From the NCBI GenBank assembly GCA_934481515.1, contig CAKSPO010000012.1, positions 1-47,421 of the forward strand: 47,421 nt of DNA, in the 5' to 3' direction. Below the pieces are notes generated by a model. That model had not been told where the DNA came from and did not search any database. It was given only the letters and a program-made list of their open reading frames with translations. The position numbers were made by a program, and so were the translations under genes. Below are positions 1-7,511 of this stretch, piece by piece. Each line of letters begins with the position of its first letter. Within the stretch, counting starts at the first letter, position 1. The stretch is from an uncultured Eubacteriales bacterium. GTDB taxonomy: Bacteria > Bacillota > Clostridia > Oscillospirales > CAG-272.

Positions 1-15
1 GTTCACACCTCATCC

Positions 16-53
16 GTCAGCCTTCGGCTGACACCTTCTCCCTCTGGAGAAGG
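16..53. repeat. Tandem hairpin pair of a dispersed intergenic repeat
   Basis: Two hairpins sit next to each other. GTCAGCC (16-22) pairs with GGCTGAC (26-32) around a TTC loop, and CCTTCTCC (34-41) pairs with GGAGAAGG (46-53) around CTCT. Back-to-back hairpins of this wording are familiar from high-copy intergenic repeats in Oscillospiraceae-type genomes; that is recollection of the family, not something shown by this single copy. The repeat probably continues upstream of the window. Confidence 0.55.
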
Positions 54-74
54 CTTTGGGGTAAATGCCCCTTG

Positions 75-110
75 GATAAAAATCTATGCTGAGATAAAAA
101 TCTATGCTGA
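75..110. repeat. Perfect 18-bp tandem duplication
   Basis: The 18-base unit at 75-92 (beginning GATAAAAATC and ending TATGCTGA) is repeated exactly at 93-110. Only two copies are present and there is no gene nearby that it would obviously control. It is most likely a replication-slippage product inside non-coding DNA. Confidence 0.8.
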
Positions 111-230
111 TTGCCGGGGCATGTTCGGCTTTCATTCCTTTCCCGGAAAAAATGTCAAACCGGAACGAAAAATGACCGCAATGAAAAGCGGCTTTTCCGG
201 CGTTACGCAAGCGTTCCGATTTTCTCCTAC

Positions 231-450
231 CTCGGTAGGAAGCAGGCAAAGCCTGCGCGGGGTCAACCCGCCCGTTTGTAAGAGGTAGCATGACATATTC
301 GATAGGGGCACCAATGTGCGCATCCGATTGTCCGATTTACCGTGCAAGAGAAAAACAAAATCCGGCGGGGAAAATGTCGCCGGGATGGTGGTGGGGATTT
401 CATAGGACGGGCGGGTAGACCCCGCGCGGGCAAAGCCCGTTTCCTACGAG
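231..450. repeat. Large imperfect inverted repeat (231-275 / 407-450)
   Basis: The segment 231-275 recurs in reverse complement at 407-450. The shared core is GTAGGAA, then a small GC hairpin, then GCGCGGGGTC and ACCCGCCCGT. The small hairpin differs between copies but stays paired: GCAGGC-AAA-GCCTGC in the first, CGGGC-AAA-GCCCG in the second. The 131 bases between the arms hold no credible gene. The layout fits a non-autonomous mobile element or two inverted repeat copies. No other features are seen in 111-582. Confidence 0.6.
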
Positions 451-582
451 GGAGAGGGGATTCCAACGTTTGACGGAAGCCGGAAGCGGAATGTGCAGAT
501 GGGATTTTTTGCCCCGGCGGAAGCCGAGGGGGCGGAAGGACAGAAGGTCATTCGTTTGTGCAACAGGTACTCTTTTTCTTTG

Positions 583-616
583 AACCGTGCAAAACGCGAT
601 GCGGTTTTGCACGGTT
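583..616 (-). terminator. 13-bp perfect hairpin just after the histidine kinase gene
   Basis: AACCGTGCAAAAC (583-595) pairs perfectly with GTTTTGCACGGTT (604-616) around an eight-base loop. It begins four bases beyond the stop of the minus-strand histidine kinase gene, where a transcript end is expected. On the minus strand the stem is followed by A-rich rather than T-rich sequence, so it may protect a 3' end rather than act as a classical intrinsic terminator. Confidence 0.4.
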
Positions 617-619
617 CCG

Positions 620-1855
620 TTATTTCAGATGGATGGTGAAGGTGACGGTTCCGGTCTTTTCGTCAAGCGTTGCCTTGGCGGTGCCGTGATGTCCCTCCGC
701 GATACTGCGGGCGATGGAAAGTCCGATGCCGAAGCTCCCGTTGGAGGCTCTTGCGTGGTCGTTACGGTAGAAGCGGTCAAACAGTTTTTCCGTGTCGGCG
801 GCGGTCAGCCCCTCGCATCGGTTTTCGGTGCGGATGACGATCCCTTTCTTCGCCTTTTCCATGGAGAAGCGGATAGGGGTTTCCGGTGTGGCATATTTGA
901 CGGCGTTGTCCAGAAGGATGGAGACCAGCTGGCGGATGGCGTATTCGTCCCCGCAATAGGTGATGCCGGAAGCGACGGAAAGCTCCAGCGGGTGGCCTTC
1001 TGCTTCGGCAAAGGAAAGAAACGATTCTGCGGTCTCCGCGACGGAGTCGCTGGCGGAAAAGGGAGCGGGGTGCAGGGGGGAGATTTCCTCATCCATGCGG
1101 GAGAGGGTTACCAGTGAATTGACCAGCTCCCGGAGGCGCTCGGTCTGTGCTTCTGCTTTATCGATCCATTTCTGCTTTCCGGTTTCCATTTCCAGCACCT
1201 TGAGGCTTGTTGCGATGACGGTGATGGGTGTTTTCAGTTCATGACCCGCATCGGTGATAAACTGCTTCTGGCGCTCATAGGATCGGACGACCGGGTCGAT
1301 GGCTTTCCTGGAAAAAAGCACGACCAGAATGTACACGACGGCAATGCAGATGACCATCGTTCCGAAGGAAAGGAGTGCTGTGACGGTGACGGAGTGCAGA
1401 TCCCGGTAAGCATCCAGAAAAATCGCCATGCGGGTTTCTTCTCCGGTGTTGACCACATAATATTTGTACCCGTCCAGATACCCGAAGCCTTCTCCGTGCG
1501 ACAGCGCCGCCGACAAAAATTTTTCGGTGTCGTCCTCTTTTACGGCGGCGATATGCTCCAGATCCGCCAGCTGGAGTTCTCCGTCCTTCGTGTAGCGGAG
1601 AACGAAAAAGCGGGTGGAGAAGGGGGTTTCCGGGGTGAACTGTCCTCCTCCTTGTCCGGATGGCGGCTTTTTGTTATCCGGTGGATTTTTCGGGATGGTG
1701 CCGCGGTTTTCCGCGATGGTTTCCAACAGTTGCGTCAGGTTGGCATTGACCGAGAGAAAGTTGGCGACGTTGATGATGACGCAGAGCAGGAGCAGAACCG
1801 CAGTGACGGACAGCATCGTGATGCGGATGAAGCGCTTTCGGAGTTTTCGGATCAT
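620..1855 (-). CDS. Two-component sensor histidine kinase
   Basis: A 411-residue membrane sensor kinase. TM1 spans about 12-34. An extracytoplasmic stretch of some 120 residues follows, with a Pro/Gly-rich segment near 55-75, and TM2 is about 156-181. The HisKA H-box centres on H205 (DAGHELKTP), the N-box is LLDNAVKYA with N317, and the ATP-lid glycines are GSFGIGLS near 373-380. The start at 1855 is chosen because its ATG overlaps the stop of the response regulator gene by four bases, indicating translational coupling; longer upstream starts would run back into the regulator. It probably phosphorylates the regulator encoded just upstream. Its ligand is unknown; proximity to the VTC/DUF4956 operon suggests that it controls that operon, which is inference. 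Confidence 0.93.
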   Translation of the reverse strand: MIRKLRKRFIRITMLSVTAVLLLLCVIINVANFLSVNANLTQLLETIAENRGTIPKNPPDNKKPPSGQGGGQFTPETPFSTRFFVLRYTKDGELQLADLEHIAAVKEDDTEKFLSAALSHGEGFGYLDGYKYYVVNTGEETRMAIFLDAYRDLHSVTVTALLSFGTMVICIAVVYILVVLFSRKAIDPVVRSYERQKQFITDAGHELKTPITVIATSLKVLEMETGKQKWIDKAEAQTERLRELVNSLVTLSRMDEEISPLHPAPFSASDSVAETAESFLSFAEAEGHPLELSVASGITYCGDEYAIRQLVSILLDNAVKYATPETPIRFSMEKAKKGIVIRTENRCEGLTAADTEKLFDRFYRNDHARASNGSFGIGLSIARSIAEGHHGTAKATLDEKTGTVTFTIHLK

Positions 1856-2529
1856 GCGTTCTCCTCTACCAGAAGGTATCCGAGCCCTTTGTTTGCGCGG
1901 ATGGCGATATGGGATCCGATCTGCTTCAGCCGCTTTCGCAGGGTGGAAATATGAACCCAGACGACGTTGATATCCGCGTCGCTGTCCCATCCCCAGACCC
2001 GTTCCATGATCTGCTCGGTCGGTACCACGACACGCGGAGAGCGCAGAAACACCTCCATAACCTGCATATCCTTTCCACTCAGGCGGACCGATTGCTTTCC
2101 GCAGGTCAGCAGTCCCGTTGCGGGATCCATCGTGATATCTCCGAAGGCGTAGAGGCTCGGCTGATATTCCGTGCCGCGGCGCAGCATCGCGCGGACACGG
2201 CAGATCAGCTCGTCCGGCTCAAAGGGCTTGGGAAGATAATCGTCCGCACCGGTGTTGAACCCGGTGATACGGTCTCCCTTTTCCGCCTTTGCGGTGAGCA
2301 TCATGATCGGTGTGCGCAGCCCTTCGGCGCGGAGCTTTTGCAAAACCTCAATCCCGTTCATTTCCGGCATCATGACATCGAGAATGATGGCATCGTATTT
2401 GCCGGTGACGGCGTATTCGTATGCCGAAAAACCATCATTCACGGCATCCACGGTAAAGTGATTCTTTTCAAAAAAAACGGTCAGCGCTTCGGCAAGGTCG
2501 GTTTCATCTTCTGCAATCAACAGGCGCAT
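1852..2529 (-). CDS. OmpR/PhoB-family response regulator
   Basis: 225 residues. The receiver domain shows the acidic pair E7/D8, the phospho-acceptor D51 in IILDVMMPEMNG, T79 and K101 (YLPKPF). A winged-helix DNA-binding domain occupies about residues 125-222. A strong Shine-Dalgarno (AAAGGAGG on the minus strand) precedes the ATG at 2529. It forms a two-gene operon with the kinase, overlapping by four bases, behind a consensus promoter at 2609-2637. OmpR-type regulators bind direct repeats about 11 bp apart, and exactly such repeats occur in both arms of the operator at 4097-4180, so the VTC and lipoprotein operons are the likely targets. Family call is firm; target is inferred. Confidence 0.93.
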   Translation of the reverse strand: MRLLIAEDETDLAEALTVFFEKNHFTVDAVNDGFSAYEYAVTGKYDAIILDVMMPEMNGIEVLQKLRAEGLRTPIMMLTAKAEKGDRITGFNTGADDYLPKPFEPDELICRVRAMLRRGTEYQPSLYAFGDITMDPATGLLTCGKQSVRLSGKDMQVMEVFLRSPRVVVPTEQIMERVWGWDSDADINVVWVHISTLRKRLKQIGSHIAIRANKGLGYLLVEENA

Positions 2530-2556
2530 GATAGAAGGTTCCTCCTTTTTTTACCG

Positions 2557-2584
2557 TCCCGGAAAACGGTTCCGCTTTCCGGGA
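2557..2584 (-). other. Hairpin in the leader of the two-component operon
   Basis: TCCCGGAAA (2557-2565) pairs with TTTCCGGGA (2576-2584). It lies between the predicted transcription start near 2602 and the ribosome-binding site of the response regulator gene, so it would form in the 5' leader. It could stabilise the mRNA or affect translation; nothing shows which. Confidence 0.45.
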
Positions 2585-2608
2585 AAATTCTTTTTTGTTT
2601 CCGATTTT

Positions 2609-2637
2609 ATTATATCGCATCCGCAGGGGGATGTCAA
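2609..2637 (-). promoter_or_regulatory. Consensus sigma-A promoter for the two-component operon
   Basis: On the minus strand TTGACA (2637-2632) and TATAAT (2614-2609) are separated by exactly 17 bases. Both hexamers are perfect. The -35 lies nine bases past the stop of the DUF4956 gene, so the regulator and kinase have their own promoter besides any readthrough from upstream. Confidence 0.9.
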
Positions 2638-2645
2638 CCGTATTT

Positions 2646-3308
2646 TCAGAGAGTATCGTGTGTGGCTTCCTTCCCGCACAGGACGTTCAGGTTTCCGTTG
2701 AGGCAGCGGATGCCGTCAAGGAAGGCTTTCGGCACCTTGTCGGTTTTCAGAACGATCCGGTAGGTCAGCTCGTACATGGTTCCCATGTTGGAGGTCTTTA
2801 CCTTTTCCAGCGTGCTTTCCCTGGTGTATTCCTTCAGCACTTCATCAAATAGTCCGTCGTAATCAAGACTTTCCGGAATGGTGATCCGCAGAATGCGCTC
2901 GGCGGAGTTCGGTTCCCCGAATTTCAGAAATTCCAGCAGGAGGAGCACTGCGGCGAGCACGGCGAAGAACACTACGGCGAGAAGTACATATCCCATGCCG
3001 GTGGCAAGACCGACCGACATGGCAAGGAAAATGGCTCCGATTTCCTTCGCGGTGCCGGGGGCGGAGCGGAAGCGTACGAGGCTGAATGCGCCGGCGACCG
3101 CGACGCCGGCACCGATGTTTCCGTTGACCAGCATGATGACGACCTGCACGATGGCAGGCAGGATTGCCAGTGTGACGGCAAAGCTTTTGGTGGTTTTGGC
3201 GCGGAAGGCGGAAAGCCATGCGATTCCGACGCCGAGCAGGAGAGAGACGGCGAGGCAGAGGAAAAAGCTTCCCGCGGTCAGTTCGGTTCCGATGACAGAG
3301 TTAAGCAC
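2646..3308 (-). CDS. DUF4956 membrane protein
   Basis: 220 residues with an N-terminal membrane half (hydrophobic segments near 12-32, 43-62 and 95-125) and a cytoplasmic alpha/beta C-terminal half. The stretch GAFSLVRFRSAPGTAKEIG is typical of DUF4956. The start is GTG at 3308, eight bases inside the end of the VTC gene, behind AAAGGAGG nine bases upstream, so the two genes are translationally coupled. DUF4956 proteins are regularly encoded beside VTC-domain and CotH or surface-protein genes in Clostridia, and a joint membrane complex is commonly supposed. Biochemical role is unknown. Confidence 0.88.
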   Translation of the reverse strand: MLNSVIGTELTAGSFFLCLAVSLLLGVGIAWLSAFRAKTTKSFAVTLAILPAIVQVVIMLVNGNIGAGVAVAGAFSLVRFRSAPGTAKEIGAIFLAMSVGLATGMGYVLLAVVFFAVLAAVLLLLEFLKFGEPNSAERILRITIPESLDYDGLFDEVLKEYTRESTLEKVKTSNMGTMYELTYRIVLKTDKVPKAFLDGIRCLNGNLNVLCGKEATHDTL

Positions 3309-4071
3309 TGTAAAGATCCTCCTTTTTAATATAAGTCTTGTTCTTGTTCTTTATTTTTTCTTCGACGGAAAATGTTTTCGGAAGAAGATGATTGGTATAG
3401 CAGGCGCCGTATTTGGAAAAAGAGGTCGGATAAGCGCCGAGTTCCGAAAGAATCCGGCAGAGCCACAGAGGAACCGCGAGGGGAATTTTCAGTTCCATCA
3501 GAATGTCATTGCCGGGCAGAATCGGTGCTCCGCCGTCTCCCGCACGCAGATCGGGGTCGGTATCTCTCCAGCGCAGGCGGGTATCAAAGGTAATCCGCAG
3601 GTAGGGATCCTCCCGCCCGGTGTAAGCGACGCGGTCGTAACCGATGAAAACCTTTGGTCCGGCGCGGTATTTTTGCTGGAATGCAAAAATTTCCTTCCCG
3701 ATCTGTCCGGAGGATTCTGTCGGAATCCGGCGTTCCAGCAGAGAGGAGACACTGTCTGCATTGCTCAGAATTCTTCTTTTATATACGATTCCGTTGTATT
3801 TCTTTTTCAACTCGATGAAAACCGTTCCGTCGTCCGCCGGAACGCCGTAGCTCCGCACCCGGAGCTTTTCCTTATACACCGGTTTTTCGATGGATGCGCG
3901 GATCAGCTGCCAGTCGTCCGTATCGTAATAGATGTTGCAGACGGCGGTTTTTCCGTAGCAGTCTTCCTCTATATAGGGCTGTGCTTTTTTCAGGAACGTT
4001 GCGAACTGTTCCGGTGAGAGAAAATATTTCTTTTCGTAGCGCTGAAAGCTGTATTGAATGGTTGGTGCCAT
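3301..4071 (-). CDS. VTC-domain polyphosphate polymerase-like protein
   Basis: 256 residues forming one triphosphate-tunnel (VTC) domain. Visible family motifs are RYEKKY near 11-16, a YDT segment, the basic strand KLRVRSYG, the acidic strand FIELKKK, FIGYDR, RITFDTRL, LMELK and the C-terminal SFSKYG. These alternating Lys/Arg/Glu strands line the tunnel that in yeast Vtc4 makes polyphosphate from ATP. No SPX domain or membrane segment is present; the following DUF4956 gene may supply the membrane part. It is the first gene of the minus-strand operon and is driven from the mirrored operator at 4097-4180. Polymerase activity is inferred from family only. Confidence 0.88.
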   Translation of the reverse strand: MAPTIQYSFQRYEKKYFLSPEQFATFLKKAQPYIEEDCYGKTAVCNIYYDTDDWQLIRASIEKPVYKEKLRVRSYGVPADDGTVFIELKKKYNGIVYKRRILSNADSVSSLLERRIPTESSGQIGKEIFAFQQKYRAGPKVFIGYDRVAYTGREDPYLRITFDTRLRWRDTDPDLRAGDGGAPILPGNDILMELKIPLAVPLWLCRILSELGAYPTSFSKYGACYTNHLLPKTFSVEEKIKNKNKTYIKKEDLYSA

Positions 4072-4096
4072 GTTCTTTCCTCCTTTCTGATGCGGT

Positions 4097-4180
4097 CAGT
4101 ATAGCACGCCGACCTAAAGAAAACTTAAAGAAAAAAAGAAAGCTCCCTTTAAGTTCTCTTTAGGTCGGCGGGGTATACTG
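4097..4180. promoter_or_regulatory. Mirror-image divergent promoter/operator
   Basis: Arms 4097-4130 and 4147-4180 are reverse complements at 31 of 34 positions around a 16-base A-rich centre. Each arm reads outward as TTTAAG, five bases, TTTAGG (starts 11 bp apart), nine bases, then a -10 box TATACT (4174-4179 on plus, 4103-4098 on minus). Neither side has a good -35; the direct repeat covers that position. This is the layout of a promoter activated by an OmpR-type regulator, present in duplicate and facing both ways. Predicted starts lie about 20-25 bases upstream of both genes. Confidence 0.85.
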
Positions 4181-4210
4181 TGGGCAGAAAGCAAAAAGGA
4201 GGCTTGCAAC

Positions 4211-6034
4211 ATGAAGAAAAAATTTCGGGAAATCGGTTCATTGATTCTGAGTCTGCTTCTGATCGCCACGCTGGCATCCTGCGGACAGTTCTCCGGGAAA
4301 ACGGATACGGGAACGGGCGGAACCGGCGTCGGAACAAACGGAACCGGGACAGGTACTTCGGCTTCCTCCGCATCCGGCGTGATGCCGGATCAGACGGTGA
4401 CCTCAATTCTGGAGGACACGGCGGAAGAGCCGGATCTGTCCTCATCGGTTGCGGTTGCACTGTCCGACTCCGCCAAGGCAAGCGGAACCGGGTTTGTGCT
4501 GGACGGGGGCGTTCTGACGGTGACGGAGGGCGGCACCTATGTTCTTTCCGGTACGCTGAGTGACGGCAGGATTTTGGTCAACGCTCCGAAAAAAGCGGTG
4601 GTTCTTTTGATGGATGGGGTGCATGTGACCTGCTCTTACGGTTCTCCCCTTTATATTTATAAATCCTCCGTGACCACGGTATATCTGAATGCGGGAACGG
4701 AAAACACGCTGACGGACGGAAGCAGTTACACCTTTGCGGATGCGCTCTCTTCTGCCGAGGACGAAGAGCCGAATGCCTGCCTTTATTCCAAGTCCGACCT
4801 GATTCTTGCCGGTGCCGGAACTTTGACGGTGCAGGCGAACTACCGCAACGGGATCACCGGAAAAGATGCGCTCCGGATAGAAAACGCGAAGGTTTCCGTG
4901 ACGGCGGTCAACAACGGAATCAACGGAAAGGATTCCTGCGTCATCAAAAACGCAGAGATCACGGTGAGTGCGGTCGGGGATGCCATCCGTTCCACCAATG
5001 ACTCGGACAGCACGCTCGGTTATATCATTGTTTCCGATTCCGTTCTGGATCTGACTGCCGGAGAGGACGGAATTCAGGCAGAGACCTGTCTTGTGATGAA
5101 CGGAGGCAGCTGCCGGGTTCTGTCCGGGGGCGGAAGCACCAAAACGCTTTCCTCGGATGCCAGTGCGAAGGGATTGAAGGCGGGAAGTGCAATCCGGCTC
5201 CTTGGCGGCACCTATGTCATCGATGCCTGTGACGATGCCGTGCATTCCAACGGAAGTGCGGAAATCAGCGGCGGAAGCTATACGATTTCCACGGGCGACG
5301 ACGGCGTTCACGCGGACGAAACGGTGGAGATCCGCGGCGGAGAAATCACAATCAAGGACAGCTATGAGGGTGCGGAGGGCGCGAATGTGTATATTTCCGG
5401 CGGAACGCTTCACATCACCGCCAGCGATGACGGCATCAATGCGGCCGGCGGTGCGGATCAGAGCGGGTTCGGCGGTCGGCCGGGCTTTCCCGGCGGGGAC
5501 AGCTTCGGAACCTCTTCCGGAAGCTATTCCATTGGGATTTCCGGCGGCGTGATCTATATCAACGCGGCGGGAGACGGCTTGGATTCCAACGGGGCTATTA
5601 CGGTTTCCGGCGGAGAGGTCTATGTCAGCGGACCGACCGACAACGGAAACGGTGCGCTTGATTTTGACGGCACCGGCACCATTACCGGCGGCATCGTTGT
5701 TGCGGCGGGTTCCTCCGGCATGGCGCAGAACTTCGGAACCTCTTCCACGCAGGGAAGCATTCTGCTGAGCTTTTCCTCGTATTCGACGGATCCCGTGACC
5801 GTGACCGATGCGGATGGGAACGTTCTTGCAAGCTACACACCGGAAAAGCAGTATAATTGTGTGACGGTCAGTGCTCCGGGGCTGGTTCAGGGCGGCACCT
5901 ATACGGTCAGCGCCGGCGGGAAGAGGCAGAGCATGACGCTGAGCAGTCTGATTTACGGAGGAACCTCCGGCATGGGCGGAGGGGGAACTCCCGGAGGCGG
6001 CGGAAGACCCGGCAGTCGTCCGGGCGGATTCTGA
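4211..6034 (+). CDS. Lipoprotein with Cthe_2159-like carbohydrate-binding beta-helix
   Basis: 607 residues. An N-terminal lipoprotein signal ends in the lipobox LASC (Cys24), followed by a Gly/Thr/Ser linker to about residue 60. The body is a repetitive right-handed beta-helix with recurring turns such as NGINGKDS, GDDGVHADE and NAAGDGLDSNG, typical of the Cthe_2159 family, whose founding member binds cellulose and pectin. The C-terminal 25 residues are very rich in Gly and Pro. The Shine-Dalgarno AAAAGGAGG ends eight bases before the ATG. It diverges from the VTC operon under a shared operator, so it is probably the surface component of the same regulon. Family is clear; ligand is not. Confidence 0.85.
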   Translation: MKKKFREIGSLILSLLLIATLASCGQFSGKTDTGTGGTGVGTNGTGTGTSASSASGVMPDQTVTSILEDTAEEPDLSSSVAVALSDSAKASGTGFVLDGGVLTVTEGGTYVLSGTLSDGRILVNAPKKAVVLLMDGVHVTCSYGSPLYIYKSSVTTVYLNAGTENTLTDGSSYTFADALSSAEDEEPNACLYSKSDLILAGAGTLTVQANYRNGITGKDALRIENAKVSVTAVNNGINGKDSCVIKNAEITVSAVGDAIRSTNDSDSTLGYIIVSDSVLDLTAGEDGIQAETCLVMNGGSCRVLSGGGSTKTLSSDASAKGLKAGSAIRLLGGTYVIDACDDAVHSNGSAEISGGSYTISTGDDGVHADETVEIRGGEITIKDSYEGAEGANVYISGGTLHITASDDGINAAGGADQSGFGGRPGFPGGDSFGTSSGSYSIGISGGVIYINAAGDGLDSNGAITVSGGEVYVSGPTDNGNGALDFDGTGTITGGIVVAAGSSGMAQNFGTSSTQGSILLSFSSYSTDPVTVTDADGNVLASYTPEKQYNCVTVSAPGLVQGGTYTVSAGGKRQSMTLSSLIYGGTSGMGGGGTPGGGGRPGSRPGGF

Positions 6035-6112
6035 ACGGGTCTAAGCCGTTTTGCAAAGCCGACGGGAGACAAAGACGGATTCGGACGACGATAGATTCCT
6101 GTTTACCTTTGC

Positions 6113-6178
6113 GCGCCGAAAGCGGATTCTGTCATGCCTTATATGGTATGGCAGAGTGCTTCCGGCGCTTTTTCTTTT
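6113..6178 (+). terminator. Long two-tier intrinsic terminator
   Basis: GCGCCGAAAGC (6113-6123) pairs with GCTTCCGGCGC (6158-6168) with one mismatch. Inside it TCTGTCATGCC pairs with GGTATGGCAGA using two G-U pairs, capped by TTATAT. TTTTTCTTTT follows directly (6169-6178). It ends the lipoprotein transcript. Confidence 0.9.
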
Positions 6179-6280
6179 GAAAATAAGGAATAAGAACAGA
6201 AATCATTTTTTATTTTTCCTTTCAAAGGAAAGGAAGGTTGACGAAAATGCCGAAAATGTCCGGAAAAGTGCGGTTCTCTC

Positions 6281-6309
6281 TTGACGGTGACGGTATGTTG
6301 TGCTACAAT
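6281..6309 (+). promoter_or_regulatory. Sigma-A promoter of the TetR-type gene
   Basis: TTGACG (6281-6286) and TACAAT (6304-6309) are 17 bases apart, and the -10 is extended (TGC before TACAAT). The start codon lies about 75 bases beyond the expected transcription start, leaving room for autoregulation. Confidence 0.8.
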
Positions 6310-6392
6310 CAAGGGTGCGGAGCATCCGGATGCTTTTCCGGAGAAAGGGCGGTTGTTCTTTCTTTCCGCAGAGAGGGGGGGGAGATACTGAA

Positions 6393-6983
6393 ATGGCATT
6401 GCATACCAAAAAGACAATGATGCGGTGCTTTGAAGAAATGCTGCGGGAGATGTCATTTGATAAAATTACGGTTTCGGCGTTGGTAAAGCGGAGCAATATC
6501 AGCCCGAACACGTTTTATTATCACTACAGCGACATCTATGCGCTGTTGGATGCTTACCTGAACGAACAGATCGGCTTCTACGCTTCGACGGATGTGACGG
6601 GGGAAGAATGGAACCGAAGGGCAAAGGAGTTTCTGTACACCTGCCGGGAAGAGCCGAAAATAATTTATCATCTGTATGATTCCATGGCGCGGGATCACCT
6701 GGAGCGCTACATTTATACCATGCCGGCGAAAAGCTTCCGGCTCCAGGCGGAACGGCTTTGCACGGGGGTGCCGGTTCCGGTGGAAAAGATCAATGAGATT
6801 GCGGAAATCTGCCAATATGCCTATATCGGATTCGTTTTGCAGTTCCTTTGGGGGAAAATGACCGCCGACATTGATGCCGGGATCAATCGGATTGCCAATC
6901 TGTTCCGGATGCTGGTTGCGCAGGCGCGTGCACAGGGGCTTGCCGGAGGGGGTGCCGGGGGATTGTCGGTTCCGAGACTTTAA
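6393..6983 (+). CDS. TetR/AcrR-family transcriptional regulator
   Basis: 196 residues from the ATG at 6393, which follows a G-rich ribosome-binding site ending in GGAG; an upstream in-frame start would overlap the promoter region. The N-terminal 55 residues form the TetR helix-turn-helix: KITVSALVKRSNISPNTFYYHYSDIYALLD, with the characteristic Y-Y-H-Y. The rest is an all-helical ligand and dimer domain with a Gly-rich tail (GLAGGGAGG). No efflux pump or enzyme lies in the same operon; the nearest gene is a flavin reductase-like protein on the opposite strand. It may repress its own promoter. Target and ligand are unknown. Confidence 0.85.
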   Translation: MALHTKKTMMRCFEEMLREMSFDKITVSALVKRSNISPNTFYYHYSDIYALLDAYLNEQIGFYASTDVTGEEWNRRAKEFLYTCREEPKIIYHLYDSMARDHLERYIYTMPAKSFRLQAERLCTGVPVPVEKINEIAEICQYAYIGFVLQFLWGKMTADIDAGINRIANLFRMLVAQARAQGLAGGGAGGLSVPRL

Positions 6984-7153
6984 GGCAACACCGCACAATT
7001 CGCGATTCGCGCCCCGCCTGCATCTTTCTTGCCATACTTCGCAAAAATGCTTGCCTGCAGTCTTTCTGCGGCACGCGAATTTTTGTATCGTCTGATGAAA
7101 AAATCCGACTCTTCCGATTGCAATTCGCACCATCGGAACTGCGCGGTATTTCC
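6984..7153. mobile_element. MITE-like non-coding repeat
   Basis: The segment starts at the TetR stop codon with GGCAACACCGCAC (6984-6996) and ends with GCGCGGTATTTCC (7141-7153); these are inverted repeats of each other at 10 of 13 positions. CAATTCGC occurs in direct orientation near both ends (6996-7003 and 7121-7128), and CCGAT/ATCGG forms an inner hairpin. There is no open frame. Such a unit could be a miniature transposable element, but only one copy is in the window. Confidence 0.4.
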
Positions 7154-7225
7154 TTTCACGGATCGGAGCGGTGTTTTGCGGCTGAGACAACGTTTTTTCG
7201 GTTATTGCTATAGAGGATAGAAAGA

Positions 7226-7276
7226 TTCCTGCATTTCCGGTGCCGGTTGGCTTTTTCCGGAGTGCAGGAAGTTTTT
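7226..7276 (+). terminator. Intrinsic terminator
   Basis: TTCCTGCA (7226-7233) pairs with TGCAGGAA (7263-7270), and TCCGG (7236-7240) with CCGGA (7257-7261). GTTTTT follows. It lies about 240 bases after the TetR gene on the same strand and probably stops that transcript after it has crossed the MITE-like segment. The remaining 7277-7511 shows nothing convincing. Confidence 0.7.
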
Positions 7277-7511
7277 ATGTCCGGCTTCGGGCAGCATGGC
7301 TCTTTTTCCGGTCATTTTAAGCGGCGACCGGGCGGCAACAATATGTCGGTATCGGCTGCCTGTGATACGGGTTCTGCCCATGGGGGCAAGGATGGCTGAG
7401 CGTGCGGCGGAATCCGGAAACGTGAGCGGATGCGCTTTGTTTTCGCAGCGAAGCCGGAAGCGGGCGGGACTGATTTACGGGGCAAAAGTGAGGCGGAAGT
7501 GCAGGGGAGTT

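Noticed and set aside
1..619. A prophage or insertion sequence at the left edge
   Set aside because: No transposase or phage gene is present; only non-coding repeats are visible.
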